The notes beneath the pieces are model-generated. The model searched no databases. It was not told the DNA's origin and saw only the letters and a program-made list of their open reading frames with translations. A stretch of 64,000 nucleotides of DNA from DASPKX01 sp035627835 (GTDB lineage: Bacteria > Verrucomicrobiota > Verrucomicrobiia > Limisphaerales > SXQI01), in the NCBI GenBank assembly GCA_035627835.1, contig DASPKX010000113.1, forward strand, positions 1-64,000, in the 5' to 3' direction. Each line of letters starts with the position of its first letter. The first letter of the stretch is position 1. Position numbers and translations under genes: made by a program. Positions 1 to 8,328 of this stretch are shown piece after piece.

Positions 1-545
1 TGGGCGAAGCTGAAAAGAACACCGAGTTCACGAATGTAGTTGCCAATTGTCAGGCGTGAAAAATTGTTGCTGTGTAGCCATTCATCGACCTCAGCGACGG
101 AAAGACTGTTGATTGGTCGCTCAGCGAACCTCCGGCAAAATTGCCTGAACTTGGATCGCAATTCCTTTAAATACTTCGGTTTCTTTCCCGCACGTTCTTT
201 TTTTGCTAAACACTCGTCGCAGACTTCTTGGAGGGACTTAACACCCCCAACGGGCTTGGCGTGCTTGCAGTAATATTCCACCGCCGCGACCAGAGTTGCT
301 CCTGATCCTTTAAGAAGCTGAAGCGCGGCTTGTGCATCCAATATCTCCTTTGATGAGAGCGCGAGAGTCAGTCTTCCGTTTGTTTTTAACGCCTTTAGCA
401 GCGAACGTCGGTAAGCCAGAGCATCCTCTTTGCTCGAAAAGAAACGACGCCTGCGGCGGTTCTTTTCATCACGTCCTTCGACTTTGTAACTTATTGTTCC
501 GCTTGCGTTTCGCCGCTCGCTAATGCAGATTCTCCGCGCTTTCAT
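1..545 (-). CDS. Site-specific integrase, N-terminal part (runs off the left edge)
   Basis: The minus strand is open from an ATG at 543-545 to the window edge, about 181 residues with no stop. The start region is basic (a run of five arginines near residue 28) and resembles the Arm-binding N-terminus of phage-type integrases. Residues of about 110-180 form a helical segment resembling the SAM-like core-binding domain: a CLAKKERAGKKPKYLKELRSK-like stretch, then a VAEVDEWLHSNN-like helix and an LTIGNYIRELGVLFSFA end. The catalytic R-H-R-Y domain would lie outside the window, so activity cannot be judged. It sits about 125 bp from an intact tRNA-Tyr, a classic integration target. The gene lies on the 5' side of the tRNA, whereas most tRNA-targeting elements lie on the 3' side, so the element boundary is not obvious. 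The family is inferred from pattern only. Confidence 0.7.
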   Translation of the reverse strand, partial: MKARRICISERRNASGTISYKVEGRDEKNRRRRRFFSSKEDALAYRRSLLKALKTNGRLTLALSSKEILDAQAALQLLKGSGATLVAAVEYYCKHAKPVGGVKSLQEVCDECLAKKERAGKKPKYLKELRSKFRQFCRRFAERPINSLSVAEVDEWLHSNNFSRLTIGNYIRELGVLFSFA

Positions 546-669
546 GACCGTGAGAGTGGTGCGTTTTGAGGGATAACCCTTCAGAAGATGGCACTTTTAC
601 GGCACTCAAGCCAAGCAAGTTCCTCGCACGAATTGCTAAGTGCTTGGTAGAGAGCAACCTCAGTTTTGG

Positions 670-755
670 GGTAGGATACCCAAGTGGCCAACGGGGGCAG
701 ACTGTAAATCTGCTGGCTTACGCCTTCACTGGTTCGAATCCAGTTCCTACCACCA
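670..755 (+). tRNA. tRNA-Tyr (anticodon GTA), CCA encoded
   Basis: The full cloverleaf can be drawn. The acceptor stem pairs GGTAGGA (670-676) with TCCTACC (745-751). The anticodon stem pairs GCAGA (697-701) with TCTGC (709-713), enclosing the loop with GTA at 704-706. The T stem pairs ACTGG (728-732) with CCAGT (740-744) around TTCGAAT. A long variable arm (714-727) is present, as expected of bacterial tRNA-Tyr. The discriminator A and CCA are encoded at 752-755. It lies between an integrase gene and an IS110 remnant. Confidence 0.97.
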
Positions 756-775
756 TCTCCCTCAGAAGAGAAAGA

Positions 776-818
776 GGACATCCGCAGACATCTGAGGTTG
801 TCCGTCCAATCTTTTTTT
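776..818 (+). terminator. Possible terminator after tRNA-Tyr
   Basis: GGACA (776-780) can pair with TGTCC (799-803), with CAGA/TCTG inside. A run of seven T follows at 812-818. The stem is imperfect, so this is tentative. The same T run overlaps the end of the convergent IS110 reading frame. Confidence 0.35.
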
Positions 819-2098
819 AAGATTTATTCACCGCGTCGCCCTCACTGAGCTCGAGCCTATAAGGGGACTGTCGACGGACCATCGCCTGCAAGTAGGCCAT
901 TTCGTCGTAAGTCGTGTTGTTCATCCACATGCGCCATATGATGCGCAGCCACTTAAACGCGAGCGATCTTACTGCCGCGTTGTAGGTTTTGCCCTTGGCT
1001 CTCTGAGCGCGAACATATTCTCGCGCCCAGACGCAATGAGCTGCTGAAGCCATCGCAAACTCATGCACGGTTTGTTTAAGGAAGCGCGAGCATGCCCGGC
1101 GGCACCGGACTGAGCAGCTCTTGCCGCTGCGGACAGTCACGGGAGCCATGCCGCTAAATTGCTGCACGTCTTCAGCTCTGGGAAAGCGTTTCCTGTTTTC
1201 GCCAAAGAGAGCGAGCAGGCGCGGGCCCAGGGCGGCGCCTGCCCCCGGCAGGCTGCGGAAGATTTCAGCGTCTGGGTGGCTTTCATAGATCTCTTTGATG
1301 GCCGCGTCGTATCCCTTCCTGCACCGCCCGGATTCGCCGCACCAAATCGATCACTGCCAATCGCCCGGCCTTGATGATGGCCGGATTGGCCGTTAGCGGC
1401 TTGGCGTTCTGGATCAAGGTGATGCGCTGCTGGATGAGCTTTTCCGAGCGGCTGCGAAGCGCATAGAAGAACTCACGAAGAGCTTGCGGCCTGGCGCGCT
1501 GAGCTTCGGCCAGGGTTGGGTGCTTGCCGAGGAAAGCCAGCGCGATTTCCGCCTCCAAGTGATCCTTAAACAAGGCCAGCGCCTGTGGGTAGAAGCGGCT
1601 CAACTCCTCCTGCAGGCGCAACACCAGGGCGGTGCGGTCGTCGACCAGCGCCCGGCGCCTTTCCGTCAGCGGCCGCAACAACTGCATGGCTTCGCTCTCG
1701 CGCGCCAACTTGGGGCATTGCTCGGCGTGGAAGCGGCTGATGTCGCACAGAATGGCGGCGTCGGTGGGATCATCCTTTGCGCCGCTTGGCTTGAACGCGT
1801 CGCGCAAGCGGGAGATCGTCTTGGGGTTGGGCAGGCAGATCTCCAGGTTTGGCTGATCGGCCAGGAAGTTGAGCAAGCCGCCGCAGCTTTGCTCCAGCGC
1901 AATGCGGATCCTGCCGCCCCGCGCGCGTTGCTGGAGTGATTCCATCCAATGCGCGAGCGCTTCGGGAGTGTGCTTGATTTGCATTGTTTCGGCCGGCCCG
2001 TTGAATCCCTGGCGCAGGCAGATGTCATGCTTCTCCTTGGCCCAGTCCAGGCCGACAAACAGGACGATGTCAGGTTGAGGTGATGATGGCGTGATCAT
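817..2098 (-). pseudogene. IS110-family transposase, interrupted by one frameshift
   Basis: Two adjacent minus-strand frames make one IS110 (COG3547) transposase of about 426 residues. The upstream frame (2098 down to a stop at 1283) holds the RuvC-like DEDD domain, with likely catalytic D18 (VGLDWAKEK), E69 (IALEQS), D110 and D113 (AKDDPTDAA). From about 1320 the other frame continues the protein without a stop to 817. It includes the helix-hairpin motif SLPGAGAALGPRLLALFG and the conserved SGMAPVTVRSGKS region of the C-terminal Transposase_20 domain. One extra G in the GGG at about 1312-1315 explains the break. The copy is either a dead element or carries a sequencing error. I see no inverted repeats, as is usual for IS110. 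The first ATG at 2096-2098 fits the family start. Confidence 0.88.
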
Positions 2099-2380
2099 AG
2101 TTTTTGGTTTTAGGGCTGCGGATTCACGCTGGCTGGAGCCGATCGAAAACCTTACAGTGGAGCTTAGGCGCTCGGCATCTGAGAGTTCGTAAAGGCGCCA
2201 GCGCTGCGCCCGGGGTGGCCGTCTGCGGAGAGTCGTTAGGGCGACTGAATTCGCTAGTCCATTTCCCGGGCGTAGCGTGTTGCCGAGGAAATACCAGATC
2301 GGTGCTTATTCACAACGGCGATGGCCAAAGTTACTCACAACTTCCTGCGGGGAGCTAAACCGCCGGCTCTCCTCGGAACT
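2099..2380 (-). ncRNA. Candidate IS110 left-end guide (bridge) RNA region
   Basis: This stretch directly upstream of the transposase ATG has no convincing gene but has local palindromes: AGTCG/CGACT at 2231-2246 and a GC-rich GGCG...CGCC palindrome at about 2194-2210. IS110 elements are known to carry a structured bridge RNA in the non-coding end preceding the transposase. The location and size fit. No target-matching or donor-matching loops were identified, so this is inference from position and foldability. Confidence 0.3.
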
Positions 2381-2647
2381 CATGAATAACTTTGGATCAC
2401 CTGTAAGATTTCGCAGATTTTCGCAGATTAAAAAGGGGAGGAGGGTTTAAGACAGCCAAGGCTATCTCTCTTCTTTGGAAATGACCGCTGCTGCAAACAT
2501 CGGCTTTGCGCCTGCTTTGAATGACAGCCGCCGCCTTCTGACATTTTCCCAACGCAACGCAGCCGGTTCTCGCGCAGTGCTTCTTCTGCTGTCTTAATCT
2601 TCGTTTGTCTGCGAAAGCTGGGGACTTCCCCTGCTTCTTTCGCTGGC
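2381..2647. other. Intergenic, no gene seen
   Basis: No credible reading frame is visible. It contains a short direct repeat, TTTCGCAGATT TTCGCAGATT, at about 2408-2430. This resembles the 'CGCAGATT / AATCTGCG' motif seen again near 38190-38210. The right part (2440-2640) lies downstream of thiS and shows no clear terminator. Confidence 0.5.
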
Positions 2648-2866
2648 TTACCCGCCCGCGACGATGCGGACGATTTCGAGGGTGTCGCCAGCAGCGAGGG
2701 GGCGGGTTTTAAACTCGGAGGGCGCGACGGCTTGGCCGTTGTGCTCCACGACCACGCTTCGCGGGAGCAGGTTTTGCGCGACTAAGAACTCTTCGATGGT
2801 TTGAGGGAATTGGGTTTCGAAGCTCTTCCCATTCGCGGTGATCTTGCCGGTGCTTGAGGATGACAT
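2648..2866 (-). CDS. thiS: Sulfur carrier protein ThiS
   Basis: A 72-residue ubiquitin-like protein ending in the diagnostic Gly-Gly (IVRIVAGG). In this family the C-terminus is adenylated and then thiocarboxylated to donate sulfur for the thiazole ring of thiamine. The N-terminal ITANGKSFE strand and the LPRSVVVEHNGQAV segment match the family fold, and the length is normal (about 65-75). It starts 13 bp after the thiH stop, so the two genes are almost certainly co-transcribed. No thiG or thiF lies beside it, so those partners must be encoded elsewhere. Confidence 0.93.
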   Translation of the reverse strand: MSSSSTGKITANGKSFETQFPQTIEEFLVAQNLLPRSVVVEHNGQAVAPSEFKTRPLAAGDTLEIVRIVAGG

Positions 2867-2879
2867 GGCGGAGGCAATC

Positions 2880-4064
2880 TTACGCGGTGAGGGCGGCGTC
2901 CCAATCTTTCCAAACGGCTTCGTAGCCGAATTGCTTCAAGCGATTGGCCACTTCGGCAGCGGTGCGTTCGTCGGCGATGTCGAACTGGCGCGTGGCGGCG
3001 CGGGGAGTTGCTTCGGCGCTGCTCGTCAGCGGGATGATGCGGCCGCGCTCGGTGTGGTGGAGTTGGTCTTTGCCAGCGCCGGTGTAGCCGCCGGGCTCGG
3101 TGTGGCTGCCAGCGCTCATGTGGGTGACTCCGAGTTGCATCAGGCCGTCACGCAGGGAAGCGGGCTCGCGGGTGGAGAGGACAATGCCGACGTCAGGGAA
3201 GCAGATGCGGAATGCGCAGATGAGCTGGGCAAGTTCTTTGTTGCCCAGGGTGGTGAGGGGTTCGAAATCGCCTGCGTTGGGACGCAGACGCGGGAGCGAG
3301 ATTGTCACCTGCGATTTCCAACAATGCTTGAGGAGATATTCGGCGTGAGCCGCGAGCGCGATGGCTTCCTCGCGCCAGTCGCTGAGGCCGAAGAGTGCGC
3401 CAATGCCCAGGCGGCGGAAGCCTGCGGCGTCGGCGCGTTCAGGGGTTTCCAAGCGCCAGTCAAAGTTCCGCTTGGGCCCGGCGGTGTGCATCTGCGCGTA
3501 AAGGTCGCGATTATAGGTTTCTTGATAAACGACGAGGCCTTCTGCGCCTTCAGAAACGAGCGGGCGGTACGGGTTCGTCTCCATGGGTCCGATCTCCAGG
3601 GAGACGCTGGGAAAGAGTGGGCGCACAGCGCGGACGCATTCGGCGAGGTAGGTTTCCGAGATGAATTTGGGATGCTCACCTGCGACAAGCAGGAGGCTGC
3701 GGAAGCCTTCAGCGTGCAGCGCGTGGGCTTCCTGGAGGACTTGATCGACGGTCAGCGTGACGCGGAAAATGGGGTTATCGCGGGAGAAGCCGCAGTATTT
3801 GCAGTTGTTGATGCACTCGTTGGAAAGGTAGAGCGGCGCAAACAATCGAATGACTTTGCCAAAGCGTTGGCGAGTGAGGCGCTGGGATTCGGCAGCGAGT
3901 TGCTCCAGGGATGCGGCGGCGGCGGGGGAGATGAGGGATGCGAAGTCCGCGAGCGATTTGCGCGCGGAATGGAACGCGCGCTGGGCGGCGTCCGCGTCCC
4001 GCGAGCGGGCGCGCTGCAAGAGCGCCGGGAGCGGCAAGGCATTGAATGTGTCAACGAAACTCAT
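2880..4064 (-). CDS. thiH: 2-iminoacetate synthase ThiH (radical SAM)
   Basis: ThiH cleaves tyrosine to dehydroglycine (2-iminoacetate) and p-cresol, supplying the glycine-derived part of the thiamine thiazole. The radical-SAM cluster motif CxxxCxxC is C84-C88-C91 (NECINNCKYCGFSRDN). The ThiH C-terminal region with SAGSHTEPGGYTG also fits. I chose the ATG at 4064, giving 394 residues. The open frame extends to 4298, but the extra 78 residues are Pro/Arg-rich and unlike the family, while MSFVDTFNALPLPALL begins a normal N-terminus. The upstream leader carries a perfect hairpin (4240-4270), and I find no TPP riboswitch consensus in it. It forms an operon with thiS. Confidence 0.93.
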   Translation of the reverse strand: MSFVDTFNALPLPALLQRARSRDADAAQRAFHSARKSLADFASLISPAAAASLEQLAAESQRLTRQRFGKVIRLFAPLYLSNECINNCKYCGFSRDNPIFRVTLTVDQVLQEAHALHAEGFRSLLLVAGEHPKFISETYLAECVRAVRPLFPSVSLEIGPMETNPYRPLVSEGAEGLVVYQETYNRDLYAQMHTAGPKRNFDWRLETPERADAAGFRRLGIGALFGLSDWREEAIALAAHAEYLLKHCWKSQVTISLPRLRPNAGDFEPLTTLGNKELAQLICAFRICFPDVGIVLSTREPASLRDGLMQLGVTHMSAGSHTEPGGYTGAGKDQLHHTERGRIIPLTSSAEATPRAATRQFDIADERTAAEVANRLKQFGYEAVWKDWDAALTA

Positions 4065-4239
4065 CGCAGAACGCCGCGTGAGCGGCGCTGGGTGAAGGTA
4101 GCAGATGCGGCGGGGGTCACAAGAAAAGGAGCGAGGGGCAGGATTCATTGGGAGTTGCCGTCGATCTGGGGTTACAAATTGTTGAAGAGGCGAGGGAATT
4201 GTTCGGCTCCTACGGAGCCTGTGGATTATTGGGGGGCAA

Positions 4240-4270
4240 CCCACAGGCTGCGCTCGCGCTGGCCTGTGGG
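4240..4270. repeat. Perfect 9-bp inverted repeat
   Basis: CCCACAGGC at 4240-4248 and its complement GCCTGTGGG at 4262-4270 flank a 13-nt GC-rich loop. A partial copy of the arm (CCTGTGGATT) occurs just before it at about 4218. It looks like an intergenic REP-type element rather than a terminator, since no T run follows on either strand. Confidence 0.7.
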
Positions 4271-4411
4271 CTAGTATGTTTGGGCCCTCCGGGGCCAAGA
4301 AGATCGGTACGTGTAAGAAACCCCGGGGAGCATTGGCGAAATTACCAACAACAAGTCAACACGCGCGTTCGTTTGTCAGATGTTGAAGAGGGCGAAAGTG
4401 CGAGCAAGGAC

Positions 4412-4431
4412 GCCCGGTCGGGGGACCGGGC
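4412..4431. repeat. REP-like palindrome, copy A
   Basis: GCCCGGTC-gggg-GACCGGGC. The surrounding ACGCCCGGTC...CCGGGCCTACCA matches the copy at 16118-16136 almost base for base. Confidence 0.8.
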
Positions 4432-4448
4432 CTACCATCCGGCAAGAA

Positions 4449-4479
4449 AAAAGCCCGAACCTTGTGGGCTCGGGCTTTT
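4449..4479 (-). terminator. Intrinsic terminator of the 4502-5590 gene
   Basis: AAAAGCCCGA (4449-4458) pairs with TCGGGCTTTT (4470-4479). Read on the minus strand, the stem is followed by a T-rich run (the A run at 4446-4452). It lies 23 bp after the stop of the minus-strand gene. Confidence 0.9.
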
Positions 4480-4501
4480 AATGCCGGTGGTTTAAGAAAA
4501 G

Positions 4502-5590
4502 TTACTCGGGCTGGGCGAGGATCTCGCGGCGGCGTTGCTGATATTGATCAGGGCTGAGCTTGTCGGCCTTGTACTCCTCAAGCAACTCAGCCAGCTTGTC
4601 GCGACGCGTCTTCGGGCGGTTTGGATCGGTATTCATCGGCGCTGGTTGCGGGTTCTGCGCGGCAGGGGCGGCTGAAGCGCGCCCGGTCGGCGTGGTGCGA
4701 ACTTGCGGTGTCAGCGAAGGGGGGCTCGTGCGAGGAGCAAGGCCGGTGGCGCGAGTTTCGTTGGTGGCGCCGGTGTTTTGGTTGCGCAGGGCTTCCAGCG
4801 CTTTCCGTTGGTTGGCGCGATCCGCAAGCGTTGGCTGCGGTGCGGTGTTGAAAGTGGCGGAACCTGAAGTCGAGGCTGAGCCGGTCACCGCTCCAGATGA
4901 AGAGGCTGACGATGTTGTGCTCTGGGCCGGGGCTGGACGAGCGGCTGGGGCAGAGGCGCTGGGCGCGGAGCTTGTGCTCGTGCTCGGCTGGCCAAGGCGA
5001 TTGGCGCGCGTTTCAATGGCGCGAGGATCGTTGTTGCCGCTGGAAGCTGGTGGATTGCGCAGGGCGCGGAGAGCTTTCTCCTGGTCGGCTGGGGAAAGCT
5101 GCTGGCCAGCAGCGGGCTGAGGCTGGCTGCTCGAAGAAGCTGTTGGGGCCGTTGGGGCAGCCTGTCGTGATGGCTGCGTCGTATTGGACTGCGCAGGGCT
5201 GCTCGATTGCTGAGCGCCGCCGGATTGCTGCGCGGCACGGAGGGCCTCAAGGGCTTTGCGCTGCTCTTCAGTGGTGTTGCGGCTTTGGGCAAGGGTGTGG
5301 GAGCCGCCAGCGCGAAGAGCGCGCATGCGGTCTTCAGCAGCGAGGGAGCCGGCGCTGGCGTTGCGTTGCTGTTGCGCACTGTAGTTGAGTTCCAGAAGGC
5401 GAGGCTCGAGTGCGTCCTGGTGCATGCGCTTGCGAAGGCGTTGCTCGGGATCCATCGAGGAGGTGCCTTGCTCGCGAAGAGCGCGCAATGCTTGCTCATG
5501 GATAACGGCTGTTTCGTCCGCAGCGGAAGCGGTGGTGGAAAGAGCGGTTGCGCTGAGACACGCCAACAGTAGTAACCTCTGGAATCGCAT
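4502..5590 (-). CDS. Exported Ala/Ser/Pro-rich repeat protein with SHOCT-like C-terminus
   Basis: 362 residues with a clear signal peptide (MRFQRLLLLACLSATALS..ASA, cut near residue 23). The mature part is low-complexity Ser/Ala/Gln/Pro sequence punctuated by a repeated helix of the form QRKALEALRNQ / EKALRALRNPP / RKALEALRAAQQ. It ends with RDKLAELLEEYKADKLSPDQYQQRRREILA, which resembles the SHOCT (short C-terminal oligomerisation) pattern: a helix, then 'G/D-x-L-s-xx-eye-xx-r-xxIL'. Function is unknown. It could be a periplasmic scaffold or an envelope protein. It is monocistronic with its own terminator and lies between thiH and lpd. Confidence 0.75.
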   Translation of the reverse strand: MRFQRLLLLACLSATALSTTASAADETAVIHEQALRALREQGTSSMDPEQRLRKRMHQDALEPRLLELNYSAQQQRNASAGSLAAEDRMRALRAGGSHTLAQSRNTTEEQRKALEALRAAQQSGGAQQSSSPAQSNTTQPSRQAAPTAPTASSSSQPQPAAGQQLSPADQEKALRALRNPPASSGNNDPRAIETRANRLGQPSTSTSSAPSASAPAARPAPAQSTTSSASSSGAVTGSASTSGSATFNTAPQPTLADRANQRKALEALRNQNTGATNETRATGLAPRTSPPSLTPQVRTTPTGRASAAPAAQNPQPAPMNTDPNRPKTRRDKLAELLEEYKADKLSPDQYQQRRREILAQPE

Positions 5591-5651
5591 GCCGTTTTCT
5601 AAGCAGAAATTAGGCCGTTAAGCAACCCTGCATTCCGAAAACCACGCCAAC

Positions 5652-7034
5652 TCAGATGTGGATGGGGCGGCCATCCACGGCCAGGGCGGCTTCTTTCAGG
5701 GCTTCGGAAAGCGTGGGGTGAGCGTGGCAGACGCGGGCTATATCTTCGGAACTTGCGCCGAAGGTCATGGCGGCCACCGCTTCAGCGATTAGATCGCCGG
5801 CGTGCGGGCCGAGGATGTGGACGCCGAGGACACGATCCGTTTCTTTGTGGGCCAGGACTTTCACCTTTCCGTCGACATGGCCGACGCTGTGGGCGCGACC
5901 GTTGCCGCGGAATGGGAAAACACCTTTGCGGAACGGAATGCCCGCTTCGGTGAGCTGCTCTTCGGTTCTGCCGACGCTCGCGAGTTCGGGGTTGGTGTAA
6001 ACAACGCCAGGGACGAGGTCGTAATCGATATGGGCATGCCCTGTGACGATCGATTCGACGCAGGCAATGCCGTCCTCTTCCGCTTTGTGCGCGAGCATGG
6101 GGCCGGGGATCACATCGCCGATGGCGTATATACCGGGGATGTTCGTGGCGAATTGAGTATCGACGATTATGCGGCCTTTCTGGTCGGTTTTGATGCCAAG
6201 CGTTTCGAGGCCGAGGCCTTCGGTGTTCGGCGCGCGGCCGGTGGCGACTAAAACGCGATCACCCCGCAGCGGCTCACGGCCTTCGATCTCGACAACGCCT
6301 TCGGGGCCATCAGCCTTGGCGCTGAGAACTTTGGAGCCGAGCAGGAATTGGAAGCCTTGTTTCTCGAAGATCTTTTGGGCGTCGGCTGCGAGTTCCGAAT
6401 CGAGGCCGGGAAGAATGCGATTCAGGTATTCAACGACCGTTACCTTCGCGCCAAGTCGCAGCCAGACAGAGCCGAGTTCCAGTCCAATCACACCGGCGCC
6501 GATGACAATGAGGTGTTTGGGCACGCTTGGATAAGCAAGCGCTTCGGTGCTGGTCCCGACGCGATCTCCGTCGAGTTGAATGCCGCGAAGAGCGACGGGT
6601 TTGCTGCCGGTGGCGATGATGATGTGCTTTGCTTCCAGCTCAACAGATTCGGACCCGGCCACTTTCAGTTTGCCTGGGGCAGTGAGCGTGGCTGTGCCTG
6701 AGTAACGAGTGATTTTGTTTTTCTTGAAGAGGCCTTCGATGCCTTTTGTCAGCATCGTGACGACCTGTTCCTTGCGTTTGTGCATCGCCGGGAGGTCTAG
6801 TTCCACGCCGGCGATTTTGATGCCGTGGCGACCAAAGCCGGATTTAGCCTGGGAGTAGAGTTCCGCTGATTCCAGCAGGGCTTTGCTCGGGATGCAGCCG
6901 ACCCGCAGGCAGACGCCGCCCAACAGGGGCTCGCGCTCCACGCAGGCGACATTCAGGCCGAGCTGGGCGGCGCGGATGGCTGCGACATAACCGCCCGGAC
7001 CGGCGCCAATCACCACGAGGTCATGTGCAGGCAT
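5652..7034 (-). CDS. lpd: Dihydrolipoyl dehydrogenase (E3)
   Basis: An FAD-dependent disulfide reductase that re-oxidises the lipoyl arm of 2-oxoacid dehydrogenases and makes NADH. The 460 residues match the family length. Visible features are the N-terminal FAD motif GAGPGGYVAAI (10-20), the redox disulfide C42-C47 in GGVCLRVGCIPSKALL, the NAD-binding GAGVIGLELGSVW segment, the second FAD motif YAIGDVIPGPMLAHKAEEDG, and the C-terminal catalytic HAHPTLSEALKEA (His-Glu pair). It is the last gene of sucA-sucB-lpd; its ATG follows the sucB stop after one base. Confidence 0.97.
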   Translation of the reverse strand: MPAHDLVVIGAGPGGYVAAIRAAQLGLNVACVEREPLLGGVCLRVGCIPSKALLESAELYSQAKSGFGRHGIKIAGVELDLPAMHKRKEQVVTMLTKGIEGLFKKNKITRYSGTATLTAPGKLKVAGSESVELEAKHIIIATGSKPVALRGIQLDGDRVGTSTEALAYPSVPKHLIVIGAGVIGLELGSVWLRLGAKVTVVEYLNRILPGLDSELAADAQKIFEKQGFQFLLGSKVLSAKADGPEGVVEIEGREPLRGDRVLVATGRAPNTEGLGLETLGIKTDQKGRIIVDTQFATNIPGIYAIGDVIPGPMLAHKAEEDGIACVESIVTGHAHIDYDLVPGVVYTNPELASVGRTEEQLTEAGIPFRKGVFPFRGNGRAHSVGHVDGKVKVLAHKETDRVLGVHILGPHAGDLIAEAVAAMTFGASSEDIARVCHAHPTLSEALKEAALAVDGRPIHI

Positions 7035-7035
7035 T

Positions 7036-8295
7036 TTAAACCTCGAGGAGCAAGCGGGCTGGGGTTTCGATGACTTCCTTGACGCGGCGGAGGAAGCTCA
7101 CGGCTTCGCGTCCATCGACGATGCGGTGATCGTAGGTGAGGGCGATGTACATCATCGGTTTGATCACGACCTGACCGTTCACCGCCATTGGCCGCTCTTG
7201 AATCGAGTGCATTCCGAGGATGCCGCTCTGCGGCGGGTTCACGATGGGGGTGGAAAGCAACGAGCCGTAAACACCGCCGTTGGTAATGGTGAAGGTGCCG
7301 CCCTGGAGTTCCTCAACTTTCAGTGCGCCTTCCTTGGCGCGTTTGGCGAACTCGCCAATGGCAACTTCGATTTGGGCAAAGCTCATGCGCTCGGCGCTCC
7401 GGAGGATCGGCACCACGAGCCCTTTGCCCCCGCCAATCGCCACCCCGATGTCGAAGTAGTTGTGGTAAACGATGTTGTTGCCCTGCAGCTCGGCGTTGAT
7501 GGCGGGGAACTGCTTCAGGCCTTCAATCACTGCTTTAACGAAGAACGACATGAAGCCAAGCTTCACGCTGTACTTGGCCATGAACGCTTCCTGGTGCTCC
7601 TTGCGAAGAGCCATCACGGCGCTCATGTCCACTTCGTTGAACGTCGTTAGCAGAGCGGCTGTTTGCTGTGCCTCGACCAAGCGCGCGGCGATGGTGCGGC
7701 GGAGTTTGTTCATCGGCACCACTTCGTCACGGCGCGCAGTTTCGACGGTGGGTCCCGCTTGAATGCTGGCCGGGACATTTCCCGCAGGCTGCGGGGGCCT
7801 CAGTAGCGCCGCTGCTGCCTGGGGAGCGGGCGTTGGAGGCTTGTTGTTGGCGGCGGCTTTTTGGGCGTCTTCCTTTAGCACACGCCCGCCAGGGCCGGTG
7901 CCTTGCACTTGTTCGGCTGCGATATTGTTCTGGGCGAGGACGCGCTCGGCTGAGGGCATGACCCTCTTTTCCCCTTTTGCAGGCGCGGGCGCCGGAGCGG
8001 GAGCCGCCGCTGGCGCTGGCGAAGCCGCTTTCGGCGCAGGAGGAGCCGCGAGTTTGTCGTCCGTTTCGATGACCGCGAGCACCTCGCCAATCGTGGCGGT
8101 GGAACCGCGCGGCTTCATGATTTGCGCAATGGTGCCGCCCTCGGGCACCGGCAGCTCAACAGTGGTCTTATCCGTTTCGAGGATGACAACATTCTCGTCG
8201 CGTTGGACGGTGTCGCCTTCTTTTTTCAGCCAGTCGCCAACTTCGACTTCTGTGATTGATTCGCCCACTGGAGGCACCCTGAGTTCCACACGCAT
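7036..8295 (-). CDS. sucB: 2-oxoglutarate dehydrogenase E2, dihydrolipoyl succinyltransferase
   Basis: Transfers the succinyl group from E1-bound ThDP to CoA in the TCA cycle. 419 residues. One N-terminal lipoyl domain with lipoylated K43 ([12 protein letters not shown]), then an Ala/Pro linker (about 80-110), a peripheral-subunit binding domain (about 113-150, [15 protein letters not shown]), a second linker, and the catalytic domain with the signature [15 protein letters not shown] near the C-terminus. [18 protein letters not shown] matches succinyltransferase rather than acetyltransferase members. It lies 33 bp downstream of sucA and abuts lpd. Confidence 0.96.
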   Translation of the reverse strand: MRVELRVPPVGESITEVEVGDWLKKEGDTVQRDENVVILETDKTTVELPVPEGGTIAQIMKPRGSTATIGEVLAVIETDDKLAAPPAPKAASPAPAAAPAPAPAPAKGEKRVMPSAERVLAQNNIAAEQVQGTGPGGRVLKEDAQKAAANNKPPTPAPQAAAALLRPPQPAGNVPASIQAGPTVETARRDEVVPMNKLRRTIAARLVEAQQTAALLTTFNEVDMSAVMALRKEHQEAFMAKYSVKLGFMSFFVKAVIEGLKQFPAINAELQGNNIVYHNYFDIGVAIGGGKGLVVPILRSAERMSFAQIEVAIGEFAKRAKEGALKVEELQGGTFTITNGGVYGSLLSTPIVNPPQSGILGMHSIQERPMAVNGQVVIKPMMYIALTYDHRIVDGREAVSFLRRVKEVIETPARLLLEV

Positions 8296-8328
8296 ATTGA
8301 TTATCCCCCGCCCAATGCCTACCGGAGC

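Larger units (their letters stand above)
4065..4445. other. thiH leader / intergenic region with palindromic repeats
   Basis: No gene is supported. It holds a 9-bp perfect hairpin CCCACAGGC/GCCTGTGGG (4240-4270) and a REP-like palindrome GCCCGGTC/GACCGGGC (4412-4431), which recurs at 16118-16136. The thiH promoter should lie here, but no clear -35/-10 pair could be singled out. Confidence 0.6.

Noticed and set aside
566..820. Reading frames across the tRNA-Tyr
   Set aside because: The tRNA fold is perfect; open frames here are incidental.
4240..4270. CRISPR or riboswitch at the thiH leader
   Set aside because: Only one inverted repeat is present, no spaced direct repeats, and no TPP aptamer consensus was seen.
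2838..4274. A 478-residue plus-strand reading frame opposite thiH
   Set aside because: It mirrors thiH, which has intact radical-SAM motifs. The plus-strand translation shows no domain.
4148..4495. A 115-residue plus-strand frame between thiH and the SHOCT-like gene
   Set aside because: It spans REP-like palindromes and the terminator; its composition is not coding-like.
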